Below are positions 33,941-42,797 of a stretch of 64,000 nucleotides of DNA, in pieces. Within the stretch, counting starts at the first letter, position 1; every line of letters starts with the position of its first letter. The notes below the pieces were generated by a model. That model saw only the letters and a list, made by a program, of their open reading frames with translations. It searched no databases and was not told the origin of the DNA. The DNA is from Methanothermococcus thermolithotrophicus DSM 2095 (GTDB taxonomy: Archaea > AGJL01 > Methanococci > Methanococcales > Methanococcaceae): positions 1,339,035-1,403,034 of the forward strand of contig NZ_OX296583.1 in the NCBI RefSeq assembly GCF_946463545.1, in the 5' to 3' direction. The position numbers were made by a program, and so were the translations under genes.

Positions 33941-35086
33941 TTACCTCCCTGTTGCCATATCAATAATTTCCTCTGGGAAATGTATTTCTCCGCCCGTTTT
34001 TGGAAGCAATACTACATCACAAAATCCTTTTGATGCTCTCTCCACTTCCCTCGCGATTTGACCAAAATTCATTTCCGGCACAATAATTTTTTCTGTTTTT
34101 TTGGCAATTTCTAATATCTTTTTATCTGGGAATGGCCATACAACCTCCAATCTAAAATATCCTGCACTAACTCCCTTTTCACGGAGCTCAGTTACAGCAG
34201 TTTCCGCAGACCTTGAAGGAGCTCCATAGGATACCACCACAACATCCCCGCAATCATCCAAATATTTTTCCTCAAATGAATATATCTCATTGGCATGATT
34301 CAATATCTTTTTATTCAATCTCTCAACTAATTTATGATGTTCATCGGGTTTTGATGCTGCATCGGGATATCCCTTTTCATTATGGGTTAATCCAGTTATA
34401 TGGGACTTATACCCTTTACCAAATACTGGCATTTTAGGAATTAAATCTTCTTCTGGGTAAAATGGAAGTTTATTGAGCCCCTTTTTTCTTTCAACTATCT
34501 CAATTTCTTCTGAAATAGTTAGCTTTTCCCGCATGTGTCCTACTATTTCATCACTCATTACAAAGGCTGGAACCCTATATTTTTCAGAAAGATTAAATGC
34601 CTTTATTGTAAATTCAAAACACTCTTGAACTGAGGACGGAGCTAATGCTATTACTTGGTAATCCCCATGGGAACCCCATTTTGCCTGCATCATATCACTT
34701 TGAGAGGCCATGGTAGGCTGACCTGTTGAAGGAGCTCCCCTCTGCACATCCACTATAACAAAAGGGGTTTCTGTCATAGCCCCATATCCTATGTGTTCCT
34801 GCATCAAACTAAAACCAGGTCCACTTGTGGCAGTCATTGCCTTTGCACCCGCCCATGATGCCCCAATAACCGCTGCTAATGCCCCTATTTCGTCTTCCAT
34901 CTGAATGAATGCTTTTCCAATTTGAGGCAAACGCTTTGCCATTCTTTCGGCAACCTCAGAGGATGGTGTGATAGGATAACCTGCAAAAAAATCGCATCCT
35001 ACGGCTATGGCACCCTCAGCACATGCTTCATTACCTTGCATAAAATAACTCCCTGGTTTAAGTTTTCCGTTGTTGTCAATTGTCAT
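33941..35086 (-). CDS. korA: 2-oxoglutarate:ferredoxin oxidoreductase alpha subunit
   Basis: Alpha subunit of 381 residues with the pyrimidine-binding domain: GNEACAEGAIAVGCDFFAGYPITPSSEVAE, QMEDEIGALAAVIGASWAGAKAMTATSGPGFSLM, VDVQRGAPSTGQPT. The sequence GPGFSLMQEHIGYGAMTETP is of Kor type rather than Por. The product of the complex is 2-oxoglutarate for glutamate synthesis. The start overlaps korD by 4 bp. Confidence 0.94.
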   Translation of the reverse strand: MTIDNNGKLKPGSYFMQGNEACAEGAIAVGCDFFAGYPITPSSEVAERMAKRLPQIGKAFIQMEDEIGALAAVIGASWAGAKAMTATSGPGFSLMQEHIGYGAMTETPFVIVDVQRGAPSTGQPTMASQSDMMQAKWGSHGDYQVIALAPSSVQECFEFTIKAFNLSEKYRVPAFVMSDEIVGHMREKLTISEEIEIVERKKGLNKLPFYPEEDLIPKMPVFGKGYKSHITGLTHNEKGYPDAASKPDEHHKLVERLNKKILNHANEIYSFEEKYLDDCGDVVVVSYGAPSRSAETAVTELREKGVSAGYFRLEVVWPFPDKKILEIAKKTEKIIVPEMNFGQIAREVERASKGFCDVVLLPKTGGEIHFPEEIIDMATGR

Positions 35087-35280
35087 TTTTTCACCGCAAT
35101 TGATTGGTCAGGACATATTATTTCACAAATGCCGCAGTAATTACAATCTTCAATATTTCCAACTGTTGATGGATAAATTCCTTTTTTGTTTAATCCCTTA
35201 GAGATCCTAAATACTTTTTTTGGACAGGATTCCACACAAATATAACATCCTTTGCATAATTCTTCGTCGATGCTTATCAT
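35083..35280 (-). CDS. korD: 2-oxoglutarate:ferredoxin oxidoreductase delta (ferredoxin) subunit
   Basis: Ferredoxin subunit of 65 residues with two [4Fe-4S] motifs (CKGCYICVESCPKKVF and CNYCGICEIICPDQSI). It carries electrons between external ferredoxin and KorB. It is the first gene of the kor transcript, 28 bp from the operator, with ribosome site GGTGATGGT. Confidence 0.93.
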   Translation of the reverse strand: MISIDEELCKGCYICVESCPKKVFRISKGLNKKGIYPSTVGNIEDCNYCGICEIICPDQSIAVKK

Positions 35281-35307
35281 ACCATCACCAAAATAATTTA
35301 CTTATAT

Positions 35308-35322
35308 GTGTATATACTACAC
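35308..35322. promoter_or_regulatory. GTGTA-N5-TACAC operator at korDABC
   Basis: GTGTATATACTACAC is identical to the first fwdD operator. On the minus strand TATA-like ACATTTATATAT is directly upstream at about 35324-35336. Confidence 0.78.
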
Positions 35323-35537
35323 ATATATAAATGTTATGATATGTTATTAACAATGTTATTAGTAGAGCTCTAAAAATGTATTTAAAAACATTATTTTCGT
35401 GGAGCTCCGTCAAAAATAGAGGTATAAATTTATCATTGCTGATGAAGGAATTAAATAACCAAAAATAATAATTAAATAAAGTACAATTAAATGACTTTTA
35501 TGGTATAACTACCACCAACTTATGCATAACCCGTCAT

Positions 35538-36542
35538 CTATTTTTTAAGTTCTCTCCTAATTTCTATGGCATCAACAGGACATGCATGGGTACATGCTCC
35601 ACATAAAACACATACATCAGAATTCAGTATAACCTTTGGAATCTTTTGAGCAGGTTCCTCCATTTTTGGAATATCTAATGCATTACATGGACATATTGCA
35701 ACACATGCACCACAGACATTGCAAATATCGTTATGAATAATTAATTCGCCTTCAAATGGTTTTTCAACCTCAATGGCATCAGTAGGACAGGTTATTTCAC
35801 ATCGTCCGCAATATACGCAATATTTTTTATCTATATTTGTATATCCTGTGATTGTTTCATATAATACTGGTTTTTCGATTTTTTTATCCCATGGGCACTT
35901 ATAACAAATTGCCTCAATGGCATTATGTGGGCAGGCTATTTCACAGACTTTGCAAAATACACAGGCGTCGGTATCTACCACAATGTCTTTATATGGTTTT
36001 AAAGTAAGGGGACTAATCTCATTAGGTATAAGATTAATAGCATCAGCAGGACAATATTCCGCACATATTCCACAATATACACATTTATCTTTATCTATGG
36101 ATATTTCACCTATTACGAGGGTTTTTCGCTCAGGCATTTCCCTAACTACATCAATAGCTTCACGGGGACAGGCTAATTCACACTGTTTACATAAAATACA
36201 TTCCTCTTGAGTTACAGAAATGTTGTTAGGTAAGGCATTCTTCTCCATAATTTTTACCAAATCCTGACCATACGCATCCAAAGAAAATGCACCAAAAGGA
36301 CAGGCAAAGGAACATACTCCACATAATACACATTGATTTTCATCGATGTCCAACTTTGGAGCTCTCACATTACCCTTTGCAATTGCACCCAATGGACCCA
36401 TGTGTATGGCATTAACAGGACAAATATCATGGCAAATTCCGCATCCGACGCATATATCATCATTCCATGAAAGTTTTCTTTTTTTATCTGTGTTAATGCT
36501 ATAAATTTTAAATCCATCATGATATGCTTCTTTTATATGCAC
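35538..36542 (-). CDS. second FwdF-like polyferredoxin
   Basis: Polyferredoxin of 334 residues, a paralogue of the FwdF at 17439-18500 along its whole length (same start pattern KEAYHDGFKIYS, LSWNDDICVGCGICHDICPVNAIHMGPLGAIAK). It has eight CxxCxxCxxxCP motifs (CVGCGICHDICP, CVLCGVCSFACP, CILCKQCELACP, CVYCGICAEYCP, CVFCKVCEIACP, CVYCGRCEITCP, CNVCGACVAICP, CVLCGACTHACP) plus a CYKCP pair. It is monocistronic with its own operator and probably serves an alternative Fwd complex or another partner. The start is the ATG 17 bp after the AGGGATATT region. Confidence 0.9.
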   Translation of the reverse strand: MHIKEAYHDGFKIYSINTDKKRKLSWNDDICVGCGICHDICPVNAIHMGPLGAIAKGNVRAPKLDIDENQCVLCGVCSFACPFGAFSLDAYGQDLVKIMEKNALPNNISVTQEECILCKQCELACPREAIDVVREMPERKTLVIGEISIDKDKCVYCGICAEYCPADAINLIPNEISPLTLKPYKDIVVDTDACVFCKVCEIACPHNAIEAICYKCPWDKKIEKPVLYETITGYTNIDKKYCVYCGRCEITCPTDAIEVEKPFEGELIIHNDICNVCGACVAICPCNALDIPKMEEPAQKIPKVILNSDVCVLCGACTHACPVDAIEIRRELKK

Positions 36543-36651
36543 AATATCCCTCGTTATATAATTTAAGCTACAATAACAATTCCAGTTCTTATTTTCTAAT
36601 TTTTAGTAAGCATAGCGCTACACGTTATAACTCATTGTTAACTAACTACAC

Positions 36652-36666
36652 GTGTACATATTACAC
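36652..36666. promoter_or_regulatory. GTGTA-N5-TACAC operator at the second polyferredoxin
   Basis: GTGTACATATTACAC is perfect in both half-sites. A degenerate second site (GTTAACTAACTACAC, 36637-36651) abuts it on the gene-proximal side. TATA-like AAATTTATATATAT lies upstream on the minus strand at about 36671-36688. Confidence 0.75.
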
Positions 36667-36689
36667 ATAAGTAATATATATAAATTTTT

Positions 36690-37130
36690 ATTTCAACTAA
36701 GCCGAAACTTACATGTATAATGGTGTGTAATTTAAGCGAAAATTAAAATATTATATTGAAGCGAATCCTTCGGATTTTACTGACTTACGAAAATCTTTGA
36801 TTTAGTTGAATAATCATAGATTCAACTCTCGACGAAACCGAAGGTTTCGTCGAGAATTTAATATCGAAGTAAATAAACCTATCTTTCAATTTAACAAGGT
36901 ATTTTATGTTTAAATAAAATTTAACCGTATTATTAGTTAAGTAATTGATACACGCCACTATAATTAACAAATAATGGCAACATATTGTTTTTGTGTTTAT
37001 ACATATAACAAATATGACAAAAATTGGCCAATAATCAGTACTTGAATTCAATTGGGGCTTTTTATTATTTGATTATCCCCTATGGGCTGGACATCATGCA
37101 ATTTACCAGGTCAAATTTATTAAAATTGGG
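36690..37130. other. non-coding gap with two hairpins
   Basis: I find no gene in this gap. It contains a perfect 13-bp stem (TCTCGACGAAACC, GAA loop, then the complement) at 36827-36855 and a smaller hairpin AATCC-TTC-GGATT at about 36764-36776, preceded by GAAGCG. The GC-richer composition and the TTC/GAA loops resemble the palindromic insert in ygiQ, so these may be members of the same class of small elements. Confidence 0.5.
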
Positions 37131-37153
37131 GCAAAATCTTATATATCAATTAT

Positions 37154-37168
37154 GTGTAAATACTACAC
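37154..37168. promoter_or_regulatory. GTGTA-N5-TACAC operator at the small ferredoxin-purE unit
   Basis: GTGTAAATACTACAC follows the TATA-like ATCTTATATATC (about 37136-37147) and precedes the 33-codon gene by 22 bp. Confidence 0.75.
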
Positions 37169-37189
37169 ATATAAAATATGGTGAAAGAA

Positions 37190-37290
37190 TGGTGATTCTT
37201 AATCTTGAAGAATTCAATGTGAAAAATGTGTTGAATTGTATATTCTGCATGAGCTGCGTAGGTTCATGCCCCTATTTGGCGTTACATTAA
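37190..37290 (+). CDS. 33-residue single-cluster ferredoxin-like peptide
   Basis: Very small protein (MVILNLEEFNVKNVLN then CIFCMSCVGSCPYLALH) with one complete CxxCxxCxxxCP [4Fe-4S] motif. The ATG at about 37189-37191 follows ATATGGTGAAAGA. A dedicated operator lies just upstream and purE follows at once. It is too short for normal gene calls but is supported by ribosome site, promoter and motif. It could be a free iron-sulfur peptide, a subunit of another complex, or an iron-sulfur-sensitive leader for purE. No family is known to me. Confidence 0.6.
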
Positions 37291-37332
37291 ATGAAACTAA
37301 ATAATAAAAAAATTAAAAAAGTTGGTGATATT

Positions 37333-38388
37333 TTGTCAGATGTTGTAATTATAATGGGGAGCTCATCAGATATAAAAATAGCAAAAAAAGCAGTAAATAT
37401 ATTTGAAGACTTTGGCATAAGTTATGATATAACGGTGGCATCTGCCCATAGAACTTCTGAACGAGTGAGGGATATAACAGTAGAAAGCACAAAAAATGGA
37501 ACAAAGGTATTTGTAGCAATTGCAGGATTGGCTGCCCATTTACCCGGAATTGTTAAAGCAAATACAACCAGACCTGTGATAGGAGTTCCTGTTGAATCTA
37601 AATTAAATGGATTGGATGCATTACTTGCCTGTGTCCAAACCCCAAAGGGCGTTCCAGTGGCAACAGTCGGGATTGATAGGGGAGAAAATGCAGCAATATT
37701 GGCGGCCCAAATAATCGGTATACATGATAAAAATATTAGAAAAAAGGTCTTGGAGTATAAATCAAACATGGTTAAAAAAATTGAGGGAGACCAAGAATAT
37801 ATAAGAAAAGAAATTGGTGGAAAATACCTAATAGCAAGGAGCTATGGAAAATTCCTTGCAGATGTGGAGGAGAAATTTAAAATATATGAAAATAAGAATG
37901 ATGAAGGTGAAGATAGTGTTCTTATTGTAGCTGGGAGTTATTCAGACATAAAAATAGTTGAATCCATAGTAGAAATTTTAAAATCCTTTGATATACAGTA
38001 TAAAATCGAAATAGCCTCCCCAAATAGATACCCTCAAAAATTACATAAGGCCGTGGTTAATGGGACCGTTTCTGGAACAAAGGTATTTATATGCGTGTCT
38101 GGGCTGTCTGGTTTTGTATCTGGTGCAGTAGCTGCACACACCGACAGACCAGTTATATCGGTGCCCCACGATGTAAAATTAGGCGGATTAGATTCCCTCA
38201 TCACCATGGCACAAATGCCGCCAGGTGTCCCTACTGCAACAGTTGGAATCGATAATGGGAAGAATGCAGCCATTCTAGCAGTTGAAATGCTCGCAGTAAA
38301 TAACGAAGAATTAAAGGAAAAATTAACTTCGTTTAGAAAAAATCTTAGTGAAATGGTGGATTTCATAAATACGGCACAAATCTCCTAA
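37333..38388 (+). CDS. purE: N5-carboxyaminoimidazole ribonucleotide mutase/AIR carboxylase, tandem-domain PurE
   Basis: PurE of about 352 residues with two PurE domains in tandem. Domain 1 (about 1-160) has the canonical GSSSDIKIAKKA, ASAHRTSERVRD, AAHLPGIVKANTTRPVIGVPV and NAAILAAQIIG. Domain 2 (about 195-352) keeps the fold (GSYSDIKIVESI, NAAILAVEMLA) but changes SAHR to SPNR and AAHLPG to SGFVSG, losing the active-site histidines, so it is probably structural. I prefer the TTG start after GGTGATATT; an ATG 14 codons upstream immediately follows the small ferredoxin stop. Confidence 0.88.
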   Translation: MSDVVIIMGSSSDIKIAKKAVNIFEDFGISYDITVASAHRTSERVRDITVESTKNGTKVFVAIAGLAAHLPGIVKANTTRPVIGVPVESKLNGLDALLACVQTPKGVPVATVGIDRGENAAILAAQIIGIHDKNIRKKVLEYKSNMVKKIEGDQEYIRKEIGGKYLIARSYGKFLADVEEKFKIYENKNDEGEDSVLIVAGSYSDIKIVESIVEILKSFDIQYKIEIASPNRYPQKLHKAVVNGTVSGTKVFICVSGLSGFVSGAVAAHTDRPVISVPHDVKLGGLDSLITMAQMPPGVPTATVGIDNGKNAAILAVEMLAVNNEELKEKLTSFRKNLSEMVDFINTAQIS

Positions 38389-38395
38389 AAATAAA

Positions 38396-38677
38396 TTATT
38401 TAATGGCATTTAATTTTCTTTCGATTGTGTTTTCCTTGTCCTTTCTTTCATCAATTTTTAAAGAACTAACAACTCTTTTTGTATCATTTAAAACTTCTTG
38501 ATGCGCCTCCTTAAACGCCTCCAATATCTTGTCCAAGTCCCCCTCCAATACGGTTCCCATTGCACTTGGTTCTATTTTTAAGTCATATTTTTCGAAAACC
38601 TTTAATGCTTTTTTAACATATTTTGAAACGCTCGGACCTTCGCCTAATGGTATTATGCTCACTTCTGCAACCACCAC
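38396..38677 (-). CDS. MTH1187-family thiamine-binding protein
   Basis: Small protein of 93 residues of the MTH1187/YkoF-like (DUF77) family: MVVAEVSIIPLGEGPSVSKYVKKAL, EPSAMGTVLEGDLDKILEAFKEAHQEVL, then a charged tail. Family members are tetrameric ferredoxin-like folds, some of which bind thiamine or HMP. It is consistent with thiamine metabolism (thiM, thiE at 13-14 kb) but is not in an operon with it. The start GTG follows AAAGGTGATAAA. Confidence 0.85.
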   Translation of the reverse strand: MVVAEVSIIPLGEGPSVSKYVKKALKVFEKYDLKIEPSAMGTVLEGDLDKILEAFKEAHQEVLNDTKRVVSSLKIDERKDKENTIERKLNAIK

Positions 38678-38853
38678 TTTATCACCTTTAATTATATTTA
38701 TATGGTAGATAACTTTTAATAATTGGTGTTAAATAAAATAATTTAAAATTTGTGGTTTTAAATCGTGATATAATATATCCAATAAAAAAGAGAAAATAGG
38801 ATGTTATTTGTCCAATTTTAATATTTTCATTAATTTTTCTATTTATTTATGCC

Positions 38854-39633
38854 TCATTTTTTCAAATATCCTTCTGCCAACTCAATATTTACATCTACAA
38901 CCTTTCCTGGGACAGGTTTATACCAATCCACCACATTAGGCAGTTCATTTAAATCTGTCAATACTGTGCCATCAGGTAAAAATGCTTTTACCTGCCCGTC
39001 TACATCTTTCATTACAACAGCTCCTGATGGAACCATTTTTCCAGCAGGTATTTTCAATCCTCCTTCTACTCCAATTCCATCTACAACTGCATTATGTCCA
39101 ATTAATGCACCGGGTCCCACTTCCGCAGCAAATACGACGGCACCAAATGCGACAAAGGCATTTTTACCTATTTTAGCAGGTCCATGCACTATGCTCCCAT
39201 GGGCAAGAGAAGCCTCATCTTCAATTTCTATTTTTGTTCCCCTTAGGGCGTGTATGATAACACCATCTTGAATATTTACCTTATTTCCAATTACGATTCC
39301 TTTTGTTGGAACTTCATCGCATCTTACAACTGCATGAGGGCCCACATATACGTTATCTCCGATTTTTACATTTCCAATAACTACTGCATCGGGGTCAATA
39401 TAGGTACCTATTTTACTTATTGAAGGAGAATGTCCTTCTAAATTCTGCCTTACATTTGGTATCATATTAGGGGATGATTTCAATTTATTTACTTCTGCTT
39501 CTAAGTTGGATATTTCTGATTTTAACTCGTTTGTGGTAGATTCATCAACTGCTGTTTGATTATCGACACATCCTGCAAATAGCAATGTTAATGCCATACA
39601 GAACATGCCCAATACTGCAATCTTTTTGTTCAA
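38854..39633 (-). CDS. gamma-class carbonic anhydrase with lipoprotein signal and coiled coil
   Basis: Extracytoplasmic gamma carbonic anhydrase of about 260 residues. A lipoprotein signal (LGMFCMALTLLFAGC) is followed by a short coiled coil (TNELKSEISNLEAEVNKLKS) and a beta-helix with zinc ligands VIHALRG, LAHGSIVHGP and the VVRCDE pair. The anchored form would speed HCO3-/CO2 exchange at the cell surface. A close paralogue without the signal is at 31900-32508. The start TTG follows GAGGTGATATA. Two operator palindromes lie within 50 bp upstream, so it is in the same regulon as the CO2-fixing enzymes. Confidence 0.9.
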   Translation of the reverse strand: MNKKIAVLGMFCMALTLLFAGCVDNQTAVDESTTNELKSEISNLEAEVNKLKSSPNMIPNVRQNLEGHSPSISKIGTYIDPDAVVIGNVKIGDNVYVGPHAVVRCDEVPTKGIVIGNKVNIQDGVIIHALRGTKIEIEDEASLAHGSIVHGPAKIGKNAFVAFGAVVFAAEVGPGALIGHNAVVDGIGVEGGLKIPAGKMVPSGAVVMKDVDGQVKAFLPDGTVLTDLNELPNVVDWYKPVPGKVVDVNIELAEGYLKK

Positions 39634-39649
39634 TATATCACCTCTTAAT

Positions 39650-39681
39650 GTGTAGTAAGTACACATGTGTATATAATACAC
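39650..39681. promoter_or_regulatory. tandem GTGTA-N5-TACAC operators at the carbonic anhydrase
   Basis: GTGTAGTAAGTACAC (39650-39664) and GTGTATATAATACAC (39667-39681) are separated by two bases. TATA-like ATATTTATATAT is directly upstream on the minus strand (about 39686-39697). Confidence 0.8.
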
Positions 39682-39906
39682 ATATAATATATAAATATTA
39701 TCCCATATTTTTAATGCTTCAGTGCTACTTGTTAATACTAAAAAAATTGTTCAGTTATAAGCTATGCGATATTATAGGTTTTCTAGCAATATCCATCGAT
39801 ATGATTTTGCCAATTTTCATATTTTTTCTTATTTCCAATATTTCTAATAACAACATTTCATGTTCTTTAAAAATAATGAATAAAAACTAAAATTAATATC
39901 TAAAAT

Positions 39907-40051
39907 ATATGGTTGTGTGCGGATTTTTTATAATTATTTATAAACTTATAGAATTTCATTAGTTGTTATTTTCCTTTTATTTTGAAATTAATCTTTTAAC
40001 TTCAATAAAAATTTATTGTATATATGTTTAACCTAACGCACACAAACTATA
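39907..40051. repeat. about 145-bp MITE-like element with TATAGT-type ends
   Basis: Ends are TATATGGTTGTGTGCGG on the left and CGCACACAAACTATA on the right, complementary at 10 of 11 core positions. There is no coding sequence inside. The ends resemble those of the 152-bp element at 51321 (TATAGTGGTGTGCA) and the one at 7246. The rest of this gap (39700-39906) shows no gene. Confidence 0.45.
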
Positions 40052-40065
40052 ATTACAGTATTGGC

Positions 40066-40794
40066 TTATAAACATCCAATTCTTTCAGCTACAACTTCGT
40101 ATTTTCCAACAACATCTCCCATGTCCTTTCTATAAACATCCTTATCAAGAACATCTTTTGTTTCTTTATCCCATAATCTCATGGTGTCTGGGCTAATTTC
40201 GTCTGCAACTACTAATTTTCCATCCTTTGTTCTTCCAATCTCGATTTTGAAATCTACAAGGATTATGCCCTTTTCATCAAAGAATTTTTTCAAGGTTTCA
40301 TTTACTTTCAATGCTAACTCTTTTAATTCTTTTAATTCCTCTTCTGTTGCAAGGTTTAAGGCAAGAGCTATGTCATCGTTTAACATTGGGTCTCCGTAGT
40401 CGTCGTTTTTATAATCAAACTGTACAATAGGGGTTGCTAATTCTTTACCTTCTTCAAATGGGTATTTTCTACATAAGCTCCCTGCGGCAATATTTCTAAC
40501 TATAACCTCAATTGGTATGATTTCTACATTTTTAGCAATCATGTAGATTGGTTCAATGTATTCTATGAAATGTGTAGGAACACCATTTTCATTTAAGAGC
40601 TCGAACAATTTTGAAGATATTAAGGCATTTAGGTGGCCTTTTCCTTTTTTCACATCGTGCTTTTCCCCATTTCCTGCAGTAATATCGTCTCTGAATTCAA
40701 TTAAAACCTTGTCATCATCTATTTCATATATGGATTTTGCCTTTCCACTGTATAAAGGTTCTTTTTTTAATATTTCGTTAATATTCATGTCCAT
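40066..40794 (-). CDS. purC: phosphoribosylaminoimidazole-succinocarboxamide synthase
   Basis: SAICAR synthetase of 242 residues that condenses CAIR with aspartate in purine synthesis. The motifs are LYSGKAKSIYEIDDDKVLIEFRDDITAGNGEK, GVPTHFIE, PIEVIVRNIAAGSLCRKYPFEEG, LVDFKIEIGRTKDGKLVVADEISPDTMRLWD. The ATG follows AAAGGTGATACA. It stands alone but is functionally linked to purE 2 kb away, which makes the CAIR substrate. Confidence 0.95.
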   Translation of the reverse strand: MDMNINEILKKEPLYSGKAKSIYEIDDDKVLIEFRDDITAGNGEKHDVKKGKGHLNALISSKLFELLNENGVPTHFIEYIEPIYMIAKNVEIIPIEVIVRNIAAGSLCRKYPFEEGKELATPIVQFDYKNDDYGDPMLNDDIALALNLATEEELKELKELALKVNETLKKFFDEKGIILVDFKIEIGRTKDGKLVVADEISPDTMRLWDKETKDVLDKDVYRKDMGDVVGKYEVVAERIGCL

Positions 40795-40835
40795 TGTATC
40801 ACCTTTATTTTTTCAATTAAATGTATCACCTAGAA

Positions 40836-42662
40836 TCATACCTTAAATTTACCAACCTGTTCGGAGACCAGCTGAGCAATAGTTGTTGCCTCCTCAATAG
40901 CTTTATTTATTTCTTCAATGGCTCTATTCTGTTCCTCAGCACTGGCGGTTAATTCTTCCGCAGTAGCTGCAAATTCCTCAGATATTGAGGCAATATCTTG
41001 AACATTTCTTAAAGCCTGATTAACATTTTCAGAAGCATGTTTTGCTCCTTCTTTAATAGCATTTATCTTTTCAGTTGCCTTATCTACACTTTCTTTTATT
41101 TTAAGGAATGCATCATTCACTTCATCTATTGCCACAACTCCTTTATCCACTTCGTCCTTACCTGTAAGACCGAGGTCGATTGTTCTATCGATCCTTTTAT
41201 GTATTCCTACAATGGTTTTGTTAATATCATCCACAGATTTACCAATCTCTTCTGCCAGTGATTTAATTTCACTTGCAACAACTGCAAATCCTTTTCCAGC
41301 TTCTCCAGCTCTTGCAGCTTCAATAGAAGCGTTTAAAGCCAGTAATCCAGTTTGTTCAGCAATATCTTTAATCAATACAGTAACTTCGTTGATTTTCTTG
41401 CTCTCGTCTCCGAGCTCTTGAATTGCCCTTCCTAAGTCATCTATTACGTTAGTGATTCTCTGCATGGTGTCTATTGCATTTTCAACTTTCTGTACACCAG
41501 TTCCTGAGTTTTTCTCTATTTCATTTGCCGCCTCTACTGCATCTACTGCTGCGTTGAATACTCCCTCGGTAACTTCCCCAGCATTCCCTAAATCCTGGGA
41601 TACATCCTGTAGTTTTGCAGATTGGTCTGTTGCAGCTGTGGCAACCTGTGAAGCTGCATCTGCAACCTGATCTGAGGTTTCCTTTGTCCGCTCTATCTCT
41701 TCTTTTAGCGTAGATACCTCTTTGCTCAGATTAATTACCTGATTTTTCAGTTCTCTCGTCATGTTTGCTATGTTCTCAATAGCTTTGTTAATGATTTTTT
41801 GAAGCTTATTTCGTTTTCCATTTTCATCCATTCTTGCTGTTAGGTCCCCTTCAGATACTTTCGTCATAACTTCTGTGACGTCTTTGAATAATTTAGCCAT
41901 GTTTTTTCTGTCTTCTTTCTGCTTTTCTATATCTTCTTTCATGTTATGGTATACCCTTTTCATGTTATGATATATTTTACCAATTTCATCATCGTTGAAT
42001 TTCACTTTCGACTGTATGTTGTAGTTCCTACTGGCTAATTCACCAGACATTCTTTCAAGGTCTTTAAGTTGGTCTAAAACAGTTCTTTTTATAAAAATCA
42101 TTGAAACAATCCCAACCAATAATGCCAATATTGCGGATATCACCGACATATAATTTGCAAATTTCTTTTTTTCATCAGCTGATATAGTATATATGCTAAC
42201 GGCTTTGTTCATTTCATTTAATAATTCGCTGTTATGGCTTTTTACATAATTTAATGCCTCTTTAAATTCTGGATCGTCTGGACTTTTGGAGTATATTATT
42301 TTTATTTTTTTATAGTAAGGATCCCATAGTTGTTTTACCTTAAGAAGCTGGGGTTTAACTTCATCGGGAGCAGGGGGGAGTCCTAATTCTTTATCACCAT
42401 ATATTAGACCATTTAATGTTTTATCAAATCGTTCAGAGGTTTCTTTTAAATCTTTAATGTACCCATCATACCCATCTTCTATCATAACTGCATCATGTGC
42501 CAATTTTAGAGCTAACGTTCGTTGATACCCTGCAAGATTTATAGCATGTCCGTCATCGTTCATGCTAATTGCCACCGTGAATGATAATACTACAATAATA
42601 AGAACCAAAATTGATATAATGGATACAATCTTGGTTTTAACAGTCATGTCGTTAAGTTTCAT
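40836..42662 (-). CDS. transmembrane methyl-accepting chemotaxis protein
   Basis: Chemoreceptor of about 608 residues. The first membrane segment (about residues 14-36, [19 protein letters not shown]) is followed by an extracytoplasmic PilJ/NIT-type sensor with [17 protein letters not shown] second membrane segment lies at about 175-195 ([21 protein letters not shown]), then a HAMP-like region and a long signalling domain with [20 protein letters not shown] and [17 protein letters not shown]. Its signalling domain is nearly the same as that of the soluble receptor at 62172. The ATG follows GAGGGGAAGT. Confidence 0.9.
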   Translation of the reverse strand: MKLNDMTVKTKIVSIISILVLIIVVLSFTVAISMNDDGHAINLAGYQRTLALKLAHDAVMIEDGYDGYIKDLKETSERFDKTLNGLIYGDKELGLPPAPDEVKPQLLKVKQLWDPYYKKIKIIYSKSPDDPEFKEALNYVKSHNSELLNEMNKAVSIYTISADEKKKFANYMSVISAILALLVGIVSMIFIKRTVLDQLKDLERMSGELASRNYNIQSKVKFNDDEIGKIYHNMKRVYHNMKEDIEKQKEDRKNMAKLFKDVTEVMTKVSEGDLTARMDENGKRNKLQKIINKAIENIANMTRELKNQVINLSKEVSTLKEEIERTKETSDQVADAASQVATAATDQSAKLQDVSQDLGNAGEVTEGVFNAAVDAVEAANEIEKNSGTGVQKVENAIDTMQRITNVIDDLGRAIQELGDESKKINEVTVLIKDIAEQTGLLALNASIEAARAGEAGKGFAVVASEIKSLAEEIGKSVDDINKTIVGIHKRIDRTIDLGLTGKDEVDKGVVAIDEVNDAFLKIKESVDKATEKINAIKEGAKHASENVNQALRNVQDIASISEEFAATAEELTASAEEQNRAIEEINKAIEEATTIAQLVSEQVGKFKV

Positions 42663-42797
42663 ACTTCCCCTCATTACTGTCAATATAAGGAATTGCAAAA
42701 ATTTAAGTAACTAACTGCATGGTTACGACGACAATACAAACTCCACGGGCAATATTACCATATTTTGATATTTCGCGATATAATAAGCAATATTTAT

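Noticed and set aside
36785-37051. Minus-strand 88-codon open frame in the gap before the small ferredoxin
   Set aside because: It has no ribosome site and overlaps a perfect hairpin, and the product has no coherent domain pattern.
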